From: Minicystis rosea
Lineage (GTDB): Bacteria; Myxococcota_A; Polyangia; Polyangiales; Polyangiaceae
Reading direction: 5' to 3'
Assembly (NCBI GenBank): GCA_001931535.1
Contig: CP016211.1
Coordinates: forward strand, 7,301,703-7,365,702
Length of the DNA stretch: 64,000 bases
Position 1 is the first letter of the stretch. Each line of letters begins with the position of its first letter. Position numbers and translations under genes: made by a program. The notes under the pieces are model-generated. The model did not search any database and had not been told where the DNA came from. It saw nothing but the letters and a program-made list of their open reading frames with translations. Shown piece after piece: positions 52,246-61,521 of this stretch.

Positions 52246-54296
52246 TCAATCCGCCGCGCGCGCGTTCTGCATCACGTGCACGAGGCCGGCGATGTCGCGG
52301 CGCAGGAGCGCGGCGCGCGCCGTGCTCAGCTTCTTCCCGAGCTCGGCGGCGAGCATCCAATCCTGGAGGTCAGCAGCCATGTGCCGGCGCTCCTCGAGCC
52401 GCGCCAGGAAGTCCACCGGATCATGCGGCGCGAGCCAAGCTTTGGCTCGATCGGCGTGCCAGATGCGCGTGGGGCGGCTTTCGCGTGCCCAGGCGAGCAA
52501 GCCATTGTGCTCGGCTTGCAGATGAGGCACGAGCAAGAAGAGACGCTGATGGTCTTCGAACCCGGTCGGCTTCCGGGAGGTGTGGCCGTGGCCTGTGAGC
52601 TCATCGAGAAAGGCACGCGCCTCCGAGCCGGACGACGCGAGCGATGGATCGATCACGCCGCCTTGGAGGAGGGTCGTGACCAGCGCGAGATCGTGATCTT
52701 GTGGCAGCTCGGCCGCGGCGCGCTGGGCCGCAGCAAAGTCCCCGCCCCGCAGGGCCATCGCGACCTCGAGCGTCGCGAGCTGCTCTTTGCCCACGCTGCC
52801 AGCCTCGTCCCGCGCGTGCGACAGGGCGCGGCGCCCCCCGCGACATCACCGACGGCCGCGAGCACGAAGGCCGCCCGCGCCGCCTCCCGCATGCGGAAGC
52901 GGCGACTCCCGTGCATGTTCGGCAACTGCGTCAGCGCATCGGTGATGTGCACGCCGAGGATGCCGTTCGCGAACACATGCGGCCGGCGATTGAGCAACGC
53001 GGCCGCGTATGGATAGTCGGTTCCATCGTCCGGGGTCTGGCGGGAAGCGCGGCCCGCTTCGAGCGTCAGGAGCACGCGGAGCCGGGTCAGCGGACCGCGT
53101 CCCTCCGGAGGCAGCGCCTCGAGGATCGGGAGACGCTCTGCGGGCGGCAGTAGGTCGGCGAGCAGCAACGAGCACGCGAAGCGTTGTGTGCTGGTTGGCC
53201 TCGTGCTCTCGACGAGCTTGCGCAGCCGCCCGAGCGCCGCCTTGGCGCGCACCGCCGGCCCACGCGCGCGAAACGCCTCGATGAGACAAGCCTTCGTCTC
53301 CTTGTCCACCACCCGATCGGGGAGCGGCTCGATGCTCGCCGCGCCCTCTTCGAAGCGTCCCGCGAGCGCATGCAGCTCGGCGCTGAAGAACCCTTCCCAT
53401 TCGTCGGATGGCCACGCGGCGCTGGCCTTCTCGAAGTCGCCTTCGTCGAGCGCGGCGACCACCGGATCGAAGCGCTCGTTGCGATGCAGTTGGGGCACCG
53501 GCACCGACGCCGGCGTCTCCTTCCCCCGATACACCGCTTCGCCGGGCGGAGGCGGCAACGGCGGCAGCATGAGCACGCCGATCACCACCGCGACGAGCAC
53601 CCCGCCGATCGCCCCCGCAATCGTCGCGCGCCGCACCATCGGCCCGCCCGGCGCCCCCTCGAACGCAACGCGAAGCGCCGGCGACGGGCCCTCCTCGGGC
53701 ACGAGGCACCACGGCATGCCCGCGTCGCGATAGCCCTTCGCTCCGCCTTCGATCGCCGCATCCGCGCGCACGAGCCGACCGGACACGCGCACCCGATCGC
53801 CGGACGAAAGCGAGCGCAAACGCACCTGCGCGGGCCTCTGCGACAGCGTCCACGCGACCTCCGGATCCGCGGCGCCGATCCGATCGAGCATGCGCCCGCG
53901 GAGCGCAGCCACCCGGCTCCCGATCGTCGCCTCGCGCGAGCCGGCGATCACGCGCACCGGACCTTCGATGCGCACGACCGTGCCCCCGACCTCCAACGAA
54001 AGCGCCGACGCGCGCGCGCTCGCCTCCGTCGCCTGCTCGCCCGCCGGAAGCAGCGCCGTCGCCGTCGCCGCCGCGCCGTCGCCGTCATCTTCGAAGCGCT
54101 TGCAGAGCGGCTCTTCCGCGGCGAGCCGGCCACGCAAGGTCACCGTCCCTCCCCCATCGGGCACCCGATCGAGCGCCTCGCCCAATCTGGCCCGCGCGAC
54201 GCGCGACCGCGCCCCGCCGAAGGCCCGCGCCATGGCCCACGCAGCCAGCGCAGAGAGAGGAGTACACGTGAGGATCAGGGTCAGGCCGACGAGCAT
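52246..54296 (-). pseudogene. frameshifted gene: membrane-anchored helical-repeat protein
   Basis: Two overlapping frames make one protein of about 683 residues if one G is added in the G-run (CCCCCC on the + strand, 52834-52839). Frame one reads from ATG 54296 through AAFVLAAVGDVAGG; frame two continues as RRALSHARDEAGSVGKEQLATLEVAMALR to the stop at 52246. The protein has an N-terminal hydrophobic segment, an OB-like region (about 45-200), a second membrane span near 225-250 and a helical-repeat C-terminus. I know no family. Real inactivation and sequencing error are both possible; error is more likely since cheW2 shows the same defect. Confidence 0.7.
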
Positions 54297-54469
54297 CGCA
54301 GAGCCTCAGACGAGCGTTCGGGGCCCAGCTTGGATGCGGAGAGCCTCGGCGCGGATCAGATTGCGAGCACGCCAATCCCGCACACCATCGCATTCCCCCG
54401 CGCCGGCGAGGGCGGAAACGAGCTCCGTATCGCGCGCCCGCGCGCCGCGAAGAGCACGATCCCGACGCC

Positions 54470-55966
54470 TCACAGCGGATAGGGCAGCGTCGCTCCGAGC
54501 ACGGTGACCAGCACCAAAACGAGCGGCAGCAACACCACGAACACCACGAACGTGTACCCCATCACGTCGCGGGCGCGGAGGCCGAACAGCCCGAGAATGG
54601 GCAACATCCAAAATGGTTGAACGAGGTTCGCCACCGCCTCGCCCAAATCGTAGACGGCCACCATCCAGCCCAAATGGACCTTCAAATCGTGCGCGGCCTG
54701 CATCACGTAAGGCGCTTCGATCACCCATTTCGAGCCGCCGCTGGGCACGAAGACACCGAGCACCGCCGAATACAGCGCGATGATGGCCGGAAAGGTCTTG
54801 GCCGTGGAGACGCTCACGAAGAGGCGCGCGATCGAGGCGTTGAGATGCGTCTTGGTGATGACGGCCGCGATGCCGGCATAGAGGGGGAATTGCAGGATCA
54901 CGCCCCAAACGCTGGGCGTCGCCTCCTTGACGGCACGCATGAGCCGCGCGGGCGTCCCGTGCAGGAGGAAACCGATGGTGAGGAGCGCGAGGTTGATGGT
55001 GTTGAGCGAGATGGCTTGAACGACGCTGGGCGCGCTCCGGAAATAGCCCACGAGATAGGCAGTCGCGGCCACGACGAAGAAGACGTTGAGCACGGGTGCG
55101 TGCTCGAGCCACTCTCCAGGTGTGTTGCCTTTGCGCTCGGGCGGCGGCGTGTCGAGCGGCGAGGCCCCGAGATCGATGCCGAGGTCGCCGGCGGTGCGCG
55201 CGCGCCCGGCCGGCGGCGCGTACAGATAAACCACCGTGGTGACGACGGCGATTTCGATGATGACGCTGACCACGCTCTGCCAGAGGAAGATCGTGTGGGA
55301 GAGCGGAATCATGCCTCCGGCGATCAAGGCTTGTCCCGTCGCCGGATCCTTGCCGGCGACGATGGCTCGCGTGCCCTCCTGCATGGCCGTGGCCGTGGCC
55401 ATCTGCAGCGCGGCCGAGCCGGAGAGGCCTTGGGCCCACACGCTGCCGAGGCCGAGAAAAGAGCTGGCCGCGACGGCGCGGTAATCGACCGTCCGCACCC
55501 TGCGGGCCACCTCTTTGGCCAACATGGCGCTGAAGATCAGGCTGAATCCCCAATTGAGCCACGAGGACACCATGGCGAAGAAAGCCACCATGGCCACCGC
55601 GCTGCGCGGGGTCTTGGCCATACCGGCGAGCGCCGCGATCACGCGGTAAACGGGGCGCGTGGTGGCCACCACGTAGCCGGTGATGATGATCAACGCCATC
55701 TGGAGCGTGAACGTCAGCAGCTCCCAGAAGCCGCCGCCCCACGCTTGAATCACGGCGCCGGGCTGGGCGCCGCTCAGCAGCGCGGCCGCGATCACGAGCA
55801 CCGTCGCGACCAAGGCGAAGACGAAGGCGTCGGGGATCCAGCGCTCGGCCCAGGCAGTGCACGCGGCGGCGATGCGCGCGAGCAGGCCGGGAGGCGGCTC
55901 GTCGATCGGCGCCGCGCCGGGCGTGGCCGCACCACCGGGGAGGGAGGGGAAATCGGCGCCGGACAT
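54470..55966 (-). CDS. short-chain fatty acid transporter, AtoE family
   Basis: A 498-residue integral membrane protein. The AtoE-family pattern is clear: WIPDAFVFALVATVLV, WGGGFWELLTFTLQM, SSWLNWGFSLIF, NLALLTIGFLLHG and FVPSGGSKWVIEAPY, with about 12 spans. It moves short-chain fatty acids such as butyrate or acetoacetate. TAGGAT lies 6 nt before ATG without a ribosome site. No degradation genes adjoin. Confidence 0.92.
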   Translation of the reverse strand: MSGADFPSLPGGAATPGAAPIDEPPPGLLARIAAACTAWAERWIPDAFVFALVATVLVIAAALLSGAQPGAVIQAWGGGFWELLTFTLQMALIIITGYVVATTRPVYRVIAALAGMAKTPRSAVAMVAFFAMVSSWLNWGFSLIFSAMLAKEVARRVRTVDYRAVAASSFLGLGSVWAQGLSGSAALQMATATAMQEGTRAIVAGKDPATGQALIAGGMIPLSHTIFLWQSVVSVIIEIAVVTTVVYLYAPPAGRARTAGDLGIDLGASPLDTPPPERKGNTPGEWLEHAPVLNVFFVVAATAYLVGYFRSAPSVVQAISLNTINLALLTIGFLLHGTPARLMRAVKEATPSVWGVILQFPLYAGIAAVITKTHLNASIARLFVSVSTAKTFPAIIALYSAVLGVFVPSGGSKWVIEAPYVMQAAHDLKVHLGWMVAVYDLGEAVANLVQPFWMLPILGLFGLRARDVMGYTFVVFVVLLPLVLVLVTVLGATLPYPL

Positions 55967-55972
55967 GGCCCG

Positions 55973-55978
55973 ATCCTA
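55973..55978 (-). promoter_or_regulatory. -10-like box before the fatty acid transporter
   Basis: On the minus strand TATAGGAT overlaps this site and TAGGAT ends 6 nt before the ATG at 55966. Leaderless start is inferred. Confidence 0.42.
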
Positions 55979-56019
55979 TACCCGTTCTGCGGTGTGCCCG
56001 CGCGCGGCACGCCGGGTCT

Positions 56020-56568
56020 TCACGTGCGCCAGCCGAGTGACTCCAGCTTTTGTCGCGCGCCTTTCACCCCGAAGATCGTCCCGCCGCCGGGCGGCACCAC
56101 CGGCGCGAGCAGCACGGATGCGAGCACCGCCGCGGCCGCCGCCGGCGCGCGCGCATCACCTTCGCCCTCGATGGCGGCGCGCACCTGCCACACGCGCCTC
56201 GTCCGCGGCACGAGCGCATCGAAGCCCGCGCCCCCGATGGCCGCCGCGCCTCGAGCCCCCGCCTTCATCGCCTCGGGCGCGCGATCGACGGGCACGGTCA
56301 GCACCAGCACACGGGTGGTCGCCGCGTCATCGCGACGAGCGATGTCGAGCTCCACCATGTCGGCGAGCGGCAGCGTGCCCGACGGATAGCGCTTGTCCTG
56401 CACCACCGCGAGCCGCGCGCGAAAGAAGGTCGAAGCTTGATGCGCCCAGCGCGGCGCATCGATGCGCGCGTCCCCATCGGGCGCGAGCAGCGTCCAGGCG
56501 TCCGCGATGGGCAGGAGCGTGACGGGGCCGATGGCCCACCCATTCTCGTCGACGGGCCAGGGGTTCAT
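56020..56568 (-). CDS. hypothetical protein
   Basis: A 182-residue protein not matched to a known family. It opens MNPWPVDENGWAIGPVTLL and has an Ala/Val-rich C-terminal helix. No signal peptide. A GGGAGG precedes the ATG. It is divergent from the secreted paralogue pair, 79 bp apart, and 53 bp before the transporter on the same strand. Confidence 0.65.
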   Translation of the reverse strand: MNPWPVDENGWAIGPVTLLPIADAWTLLAPDGDARIDAPRWAHQASTFFRARLAVVQDKRYPSGTLPLADMVELDIARRDDAATTRVLVLTVPVDRAPEAMKAGARGAAAIGGAGFDALVPRTRRVWQVRAAIEGEGDARAPAAAAAVLASVLLAPVVPPGGGTIFGVKGARQKLESLGWRT

Positions 56569-56635
56569 GGATGTCGTGCCTCCCGGCGCATGCGCGCTCG
56601 CAAACTACCTCACCGATGGCGCGCGCGGCGAGCGC

Positions 56636-56641
56636 TATGCT
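56636..56641 (+). promoter_or_regulatory. -10-like box before the secreted pair
   Basis: TATGCT ends 6 nt before the GTG at 56648; no ribosome site. Leaderless start is inferred and supports this GTG over upstream in-frame ATGs. Confidence 0.4.
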
Positions 56642-56647
56642 GCCGAT

Positions 56648-57940
56648 GTGTCCCTCCGCCCCCTCGCCGGCGCGCTGCTCTTCGCCCTGATCGCATCCAC
56701 GCCGGCGAGCCCGGCGCACGCCGATCTCGGCGACGACGTCGAGCGCCTGGTGCGCGCCTGGTCCGATGACGGCGCCCACGTCGAGCGCTTGCCGCCGCTC
56801 TTCCTCGAGCACCGGCGCGCGCGCGTCCTCGCCCTCAAGCCACCGCGCGAAGGCGACGCGCCTTGCATCACCATCGCTGCAATCGGGGTGCGCACCACCG
56901 ACTTCTCCGTGACGCGCGAGGATCGCGCGCTCGAGGGCGCGCCCGATCCGCGCCCCGACGACGCCGCCGATCGACGCCTGCGCAGCGCGGGCGGCGCCGT
57001 CGTCTTCACCGCGTGCGGCGCCGATCGCGCGCGGCTCGATCGCATCCGCGTGGAGATGGCGACGCCCCGCGCGACCGTGGAGATCGTGGCCGCGCGATCG
57101 AGCGCGCCGCTGCGCGAGCTGCGCGAGCTCCTCCCGGAGCGCGCCGCGGGGCCGCTCTCGCCGAGCGGCGATCCCGGTGGCCCGCTGGCGACGCGGCCGC
57201 TCGCCGAGCGACTCGCGCGGGCCGAGCGGCGCGCCCGCGACGACGGGGCCGCACAGGTCGATCGCGTCAGCGGCCGCGCGCCCGCGAACGGCGCGGGACG
57301 CTTCGACCTGGAGCTCGCGCCCGGCTGCCATCGCCTCGAGGTCATGGCCGACGCGCTCGCTGCGCCCGCGCCGCGTCCCGATGTCGACGCCGAAGCGCGC
57401 GACACTTCGGGCCGCCTGCTCGCCCGCGATCGATCCGATCTCCCCGATGCGCGGCTCGACCTGTGCGTGGGCGAGATCACCCCCGTCAACGTGCTCTTCG
57501 CGGGCACGCGCGGCGCGGTACCCGTCGTCCTCGTGCGGGCGCGCTGGGTCATCCCCGCGCGCATCTCCACGCGTTGGGGAGCGCGCGCACGGGCCGGGCT
57601 CGCATCCGCGCTCCTCCGCCGGCACGCGCCCGATCCGCCTGATCCAGCGATCATCGAAGCGCTCGGCATCCAAGGCGTGACCTCGATACCGTTTGAGGTC
57701 CAACCCAATCGCTGCTACCTCGCCGCGCTGGCGATGGTGCGCGGCGACGCTCGATCGATCCGGCTCTCCGCGACGATCGGCGATCGCGTGATGCGCGACG
57801 AAGCGCTGGATCACCCCGAGAGCGCCGCGGTCTCGTTCTGCACCGATCGCGAAGGCACGGCCCGCCTCGAGGCCGACGTGCGCGCGAACGCCGGCCTCTG
57901 GACGGTGGCCGTGTGGCCGATGGGGGCCGCCGCTCCGTGA
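56648..57940 (+). CDS. secreted protein, paralogue of the next gene
   Basis: A 430-residue exported protein. From GTG 56648 the signal peptide runs to ASPAHA. Two similar beta-rich domains are seen; the second has FDLELAPGCHRLEVMAD and ARLDLCVG, which align with AVDLPAGCARIDVIAG and LFACGRG in the following lipoprotein. Its stop overlaps that gene's ATG by one base. No known family; a shared carbohydrate- or protein-binding fold is speculation. Upstream in-frame ATG at 56462 overlaps the divergent gene and is rejected. Confidence 0.75.
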   Translation: MSLRPLAGALLFALIASTPASPAHADLGDDVERLVRAWSDDGAHVERLPPLFLEHRRARVLALKPPREGDAPCITIAAIGVRTTDFSVTREDRALEGAPDPRPDDAADRRLRSAGGAVVFTACGADRARLDRIRVEMATPRATVEIVAARSSAPLRELRELLPERAAGPLSPSGDPGGPLATRPLAERLARAERRARDDGAAQVDRVSGRAPANGAGRFDLELAPGCHRLEVMADALAAPAPRPDVDAEARDTSGRLLARDRSDLPDARLDLCVGEITPVNVLFAGTRGAVPVVLVRARWVIPARISTRWGARARAGLASALLRRHAPDPPDPAIIEALGIQGVTSIPFEVQPNRCYLAALAMVRGDARSIRLSATIGDRVMRDEALDHPESAAVSFCTDREGTARLEADVRANAGLWTVAVWPMGAAAP

Positions 57941-59610
57941 TGCGCCGCACCTTCGCGCTCCTCGCGACCGCCGCGATCGCCGCGTGCGGCGCGCCGCCCG
58001 CGAGCACCACACCCGCGCCTCCGGCGCCACCGCCGGCCGAGGTCCGCGTGGTCACCGACACCGTCGACGCCAAGCGGTGGCTCGCGCCCGATGCGGCGCG
58101 CGCGATCGCCGCCGGCGCCGGGCCGCTCCGCGTGATCGGCGCCGACATCCTCGCGGAGGGCGAGCGCCTCGGCGCCTTCGTCGAGATCCCCGAGAACGAG
58201 TGCGCCCTCGCCTTCACGCGCGCTTCGCCCGCGGTCTCCGACATCGATCTCTTCGCCTACGACGACGACGGCAGCGCCTACGCCGCCGACGAGTCCCCCG
58301 ATCGCGAAGCCGCCGTCCTCGTGTGCCCACCGCACCCGCGGAGGCTCTACGTCATCGCGCGCGTGATGTCGGGCTCCGGTGTCGTCGGCGTCGGCGTGCA
58401 GAGCGTGCCGCGCGACGCAGCCGACGCCGTCGCCAAGCTCCTCGGTGTCCGCGGCCGGCCCGGTGAAGACTCGGGCCGCCTCGACTCATGGCCCGGCCTC
58501 GAAGCCAAAGTGCGCGCGCATCGCGACGCCCTCGGCGGCCGTTGGGAAGACGTGCGGCGCTTGGCTTTGCCCTTGAGCCCGCGCGCCGAGAGCCGCGTCA
58601 GCGCCACGCTCGATCCCGATCGCTGCCTCGACGTCTTCGTCGTCTCGAGCGATGAGATCGCCTCGCTCGAAGTCGTCGTCGAAGACGCGCGCGCCCGCAT
58701 CATGGCGCGCGCCAAGGATCGCGGCCGAGACCGCGCCGTCCTGCTCTGCGCCGCGCGCTCCACCCCCATCCACATCGCCCTTCGCCCGCGCGGCACGCAG
58801 GGCCTCGCCGCCGTGATCCTCGGCCGATCCGCGCCCGGGGCCGAGCCCGAGCTCTCGGCCCGCGGCCAGGTCGTCCACGTCTCCCCCAGCGTCGATCTCG
58901 ACACCGCACGCAGCGCCGTCGCGTCGCTCACCGCAAGCCTCGCGTACGCGCCGCCGCGCGCCGTGGCCACGGGCCAAGCCCGCGTCGGCTCGCGCACCGC
59001 CGTGGCCGTCGATCTCCCCGCCGGCTGCGCGCGCATCGACGTCATCGCCGGCAAACCACTCTCCGAGCTCGCCGCCGCGCTCTGGGATGATCACGGCCTC
59101 CTCGTCGCCGAGTCCCGCGCCGGCGGCTCCACACCGCTCTTCGCCTGCGGCCGCGGCGGCCCCACGCGCGTCGAGGTCGAATCCCTCGAAAGCCCAGGCC
59201 CCTTCGCCGTCGAGCTGCGTCGCGACAAGGCCGCTCCCCCAGCCTTGGTCGCACATCCCGCCGCCGCAGCGCGCCTGCTCGCGCGCCTCAACGCCGGTGG
59301 CCCCGCCGTCGACGCCACCGCCGCCGCTTCCGCAACCGTGGTGTCGCTCGACGAAGGCCAGCGCCGGAGCGTGCCAGTCCCCCTGCCGAACGGTGCTTGT
59401 GTCGATGTCGTCGCCGCCCTCGACACCGGCGGCAGCGGCCTCGACCTCCGCCTCGTCGACGGCGCCGGCGAAGGCCACGTCACCCAAGCCCGTCACGTCG
59501 TCGCCGATCGCGTGTGCGCTGCGCCCAACGGCAAACCTGGCCTGGCCGAGATTCGATTGCTCTCGGGCAAGGCCGAAGCGCTCGTGTTGTTGCGGCCCGT
59601 CACGCCCTGA
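57940..59610 (+). CDS. lipoprotein with repeated paralogous domains
   Basis: A 556-residue lipoprotein (lipobox AIAAC, Cys16). It contains about three copies of a roughly 130-residue unit ending in pairs such as GC-x-RIDV or CLDVFVV plus a later Cys (VLLCAAR, FACGRGG, VCAAPNG), suggesting a disulfide per unit. The same unit occurs in the preceding protein. TGATG overlap joins the two, so they are co-made and probably act together in the periplasm. The function is unknown. Confidence 0.78.
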   Translation: MRRTFALLATAAIAACGAPPASTTPAPPAPPPAEVRVVTDTVDAKRWLAPDAARAIAAGAGPLRVIGADILAEGERLGAFVEIPENECALAFTRASPAVSDIDLFAYDDDGSAYAADESPDREAAVLVCPPHPRRLYVIARVMSGSGVVGVGVQSVPRDAADAVAKLLGVRGRPGEDSGRLDSWPGLEAKVRAHRDALGGRWEDVRRLALPLSPRAESRVSATLDPDRCLDVFVVSSDEIASLEVVVEDARARIMARAKDRGRDRAVLLCAARSTPIHIALRPRGTQGLAAVILGRSAPGAEPELSARGQVVHVSPSVDLDTARSAVASLTASLAYAPPRAVATGQARVGSRTAVAVDLPAGCARIDVIAGKPLSELAAALWDDHGLLVAESRAGGSTPLFACGRGGPTRVEVESLESPGPFAVELRRDKAAPPALVAHPAAAARLLARLNAGGPAVDATAAASATVVSLDEGQRRSVPVPLPNGACVDVVAALDTGGSGLDLRLVDGAGEGHVTQARHVVADRVCAAPNGKPGLAEIRLLSGKAEALVLLRPVTP

Positions 59611-59767
59611 GGCTCGACGGCTCCGCTTTCCCGCTCGGAGCATCAAGCCTTCACGCTCGACAGCGCTGTTGTCGAAGCATCCCTATCGAGGAGACGACAG
59701 CACCCATCCCGCCGAGACGGCGGCGAGCTCAAACCATTTTGATGACGTGGAGTCGAAGAAACGCGCA

Positions 59768-59798
59768 GAGGCCGCGTGACCTGATGGTCCGCGGCCTC
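59768..59798. terminator. 9-bp perfect hairpin between convergent genes
   Basis: GAGGCCGCG (59768-59776) pairs with CGCGGCCTC (59790-59798) across 13 nt, between the lipoprotein gene and the convergent TetR gene. No T-tract. Confidence 0.45.
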
Positions 59799-59841
59799 GA
59801 AATCGTGCGTCGAAAGCGCGCCGCGATCGGCGCGCCCCCGC

Positions 59842-60504
59842 TCAAGAAACCTGCTGCCCGCGCGCCCCGTCCAGGAACAACCGCACCACGCCCGCGAGGA
59901 TCATCCCGAGCGGGCCGGCCGGCGCCGCGCACCACGACAGCGTCGCCGCGAACACGTTCATCAGGAACAGGTCGGCGAGCACCTGCGCGGGCAGGAGCCG
60001 CGAGACCTCACCGCGCTCGGCCGCCACCTGGAAGCGCTTCACCAGCGCGGCCGACGTCAGGCTCTTCGGGCTCGCGCTGGGCATGCTCTCGCCGCCGAGC
60101 ACCGCCGTGATCTGAGCGACCTCACCCTTGAACAGATAGCGGAGCGCCACGAGACCCACGTCACGGAAGATGGCCGGATCGCCCTCCCATTCGGCGGCGA
60201 TCAGCGCGCACGTCGCCTCCAGCGCGGGCACGAGGCCGGCGTCGAGCGGCACCTCTTCGATGGCCGCCACCACGCGGATCTCCGAGGCGCGCAGGCACTG
60301 GATGAGCACCTCGTCCTTGGTCGCGAAGTGGAAGTAGAACGTCCCGTGGCTGACGCCCGCGGCCTTGGCGACATCATCGACGCGCGCGGCCTCGAAACCG
60401 TCCCGCCGAAAGATCTCCATGGCAGCGTCGTAAATGCGCTGCCGCGTGTCCTCGCGTTGACGTTCGCGGGTCCGAGCTTTCTGCGGAGGTGTGGGTGACT
60501 GCAT
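59842..60504 (-). CDS. TetR-family transcriptional regulator
   Basis: A 220-residue regulator. The HTH is at about 22-66 (RQRIYDAAMEIFRRDGFEAARVDDVAKAAGVSHGTFYFHFATKDEVL in several blocks). The ligand-binding half has no diagnostic motif. ATG at 60504 begins the conserved part. It lies 84 bp after the FG-GAP-like lipoprotein gene on the same strand. Target and ligand are unknown. Confidence 0.92.
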   Translation of the reverse strand: MQSPTPPQKARTRERQREDTRQRIYDAAMEIFRRDGFEAARVDDVAKAAGVSHGTFYFHFATKDEVLIQCLRASEIRVVAAIEEVPLDAGLVPALEATCALIAAEWEGDPAIFRDVGLVALRYLFKGEVAQITAVLGGESMPSASPKSLTSAALVKRFQVAAERGEVSRLLPAQVLADLFLMNVFAATLSWCAAPAGPLGMILAGVVRLFLDGARGQQVS

Positions 60505-60588
60505 GGCGCCTGAACATTCGCGTTCCGGACGTTTGATGTCAATGCGCTCGGTGCGCGGCGAAAACGATTCGCGCCATGCTGACACGCG

Positions 60589-61521
60589 TCATCGAAGAGT
60601 CGATAGCGCGGCAATGACACGTAGATGGCGTTCGAATGACGGTCGTAGTCCGGCCGACACCGACTCGCGGCGCAGATCTTCGAGCACATTTTTGGCGGGC
60701 CGCGTGCCGCCCAACATCTCGTGCCACGACCGCTCCAGCGTGATGCGCAAACGGGTCTCGTCAGGTGCCGCCCCAGGGATGGTCGCGGCGCGCGCCATGC
60801 GCGCATGCCACGCGCGCGCCGGTGCGGCCTTGTTGGTGTAGCGAGCCGACTCGAAGCCAGCCACGTCGCGGAGCCGCGGCGCGATCGCATCACCGGGCGC
60901 GAGGGGCAGCTCCCCTTCGAGCTCGACGCGCCCGTCGCCGTCGAGATCCGACGCGCGTGTCGGCGGCGCCTCCATTTCGATTTCGTACGCGCCCGAGCCG
61001 AGACCATCGAAATGCCAAACGGCGAGCACGCCGGCCTCGTTGCGCAGCACCACGTCGAGCAGCCCGTCGCCGTTCAAATCGGTGCCCGACCGATAGGCGC
61101 CCGGCGCTTCGCCCTTCGATCCGCCGCCGAGCAGCGCGGGCACGAGCTCGGTGGCCGCGCGCCGATCGAGCTCGCCCACGTCGAGCGGGCCCACGGCCAT
61201 CACCACGCCGAGCGGCGTGGCGACACGCACCGCGTGCACCGCGCGGCCCGCGGCGTCGCGACCGTCGTAGCCGAGGATCACCGCTGCCCCTCGCCCCTTC
61301 GGCAAATCGACGCGCTGCTCGAAGGAGCGGGCGAGCCGGAGCGCGCGCGTCTCCACCTCCACGGACGCGAGCCGCGCCGCGATGTCGGGACGCGGCGCGA
61401 AATCCGCGAGCGAAGGGCCCGGCCGGCCGCCCCACGGGGACACGTGGTGATTGGACCCGCACGACGCCCCCAGAAGGGTGGCGGCGATCGCAAGCTTTTC
61501 TGATAGCGTTCTCCGCCGCAT
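60589..61521 (-). CDS. lipoprotein with FG-GAP/VCBS-like segments
   Basis: A 310-residue lipoprotein (lipobox LGASC, Cys21). Two Asp-rich calcium-type loops, TDLNGDGLLDVV and SDLDGDGRVEL, mark FG-GAP/VCBS-like blades. Basic MRRRTL gives a proper n-region, so the ATG at 61521 seems right. That ATG overlaps the divergent serA ATG within CATG. The role is unknown. Confidence 0.78.
   Translation of the reverse strand: MRRRTLSEKLAIAATLLGASCGSNHHVSPWGGRPGPSLADFAPRPDIAARLASVEVETRALRLARSFEQRVDLPKGRGAAVILGYDGRDAAGRAVHAVRVATPLGVVMAVGPLDVGELDRRAATELVPALLGGGSKGEAPGAYRSGTDLNGDGLLDVVLRNEAGVLAVWHFDGLGSGAYEIEMEAPPTRASDLDGDGRVELEGELPLAPGDAIAPRLRDVAGFESARYTNKAAPARAWHARMARAATIPGAAPDETRLRITLERSWHEMLGGTRPAKNVLEDLRRESVSAGLRPSFERHLRVIAALSTLR
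61504..61509 (+). promoter_or_regulatory. -10-like box before serA
   Basis: TAGCGT ends 10 nt before the serA ATG and lies inside the first codons of the divergent lipoprotein gene. No ribosome site. Leaderless start is inferred. Confidence 0.4.
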
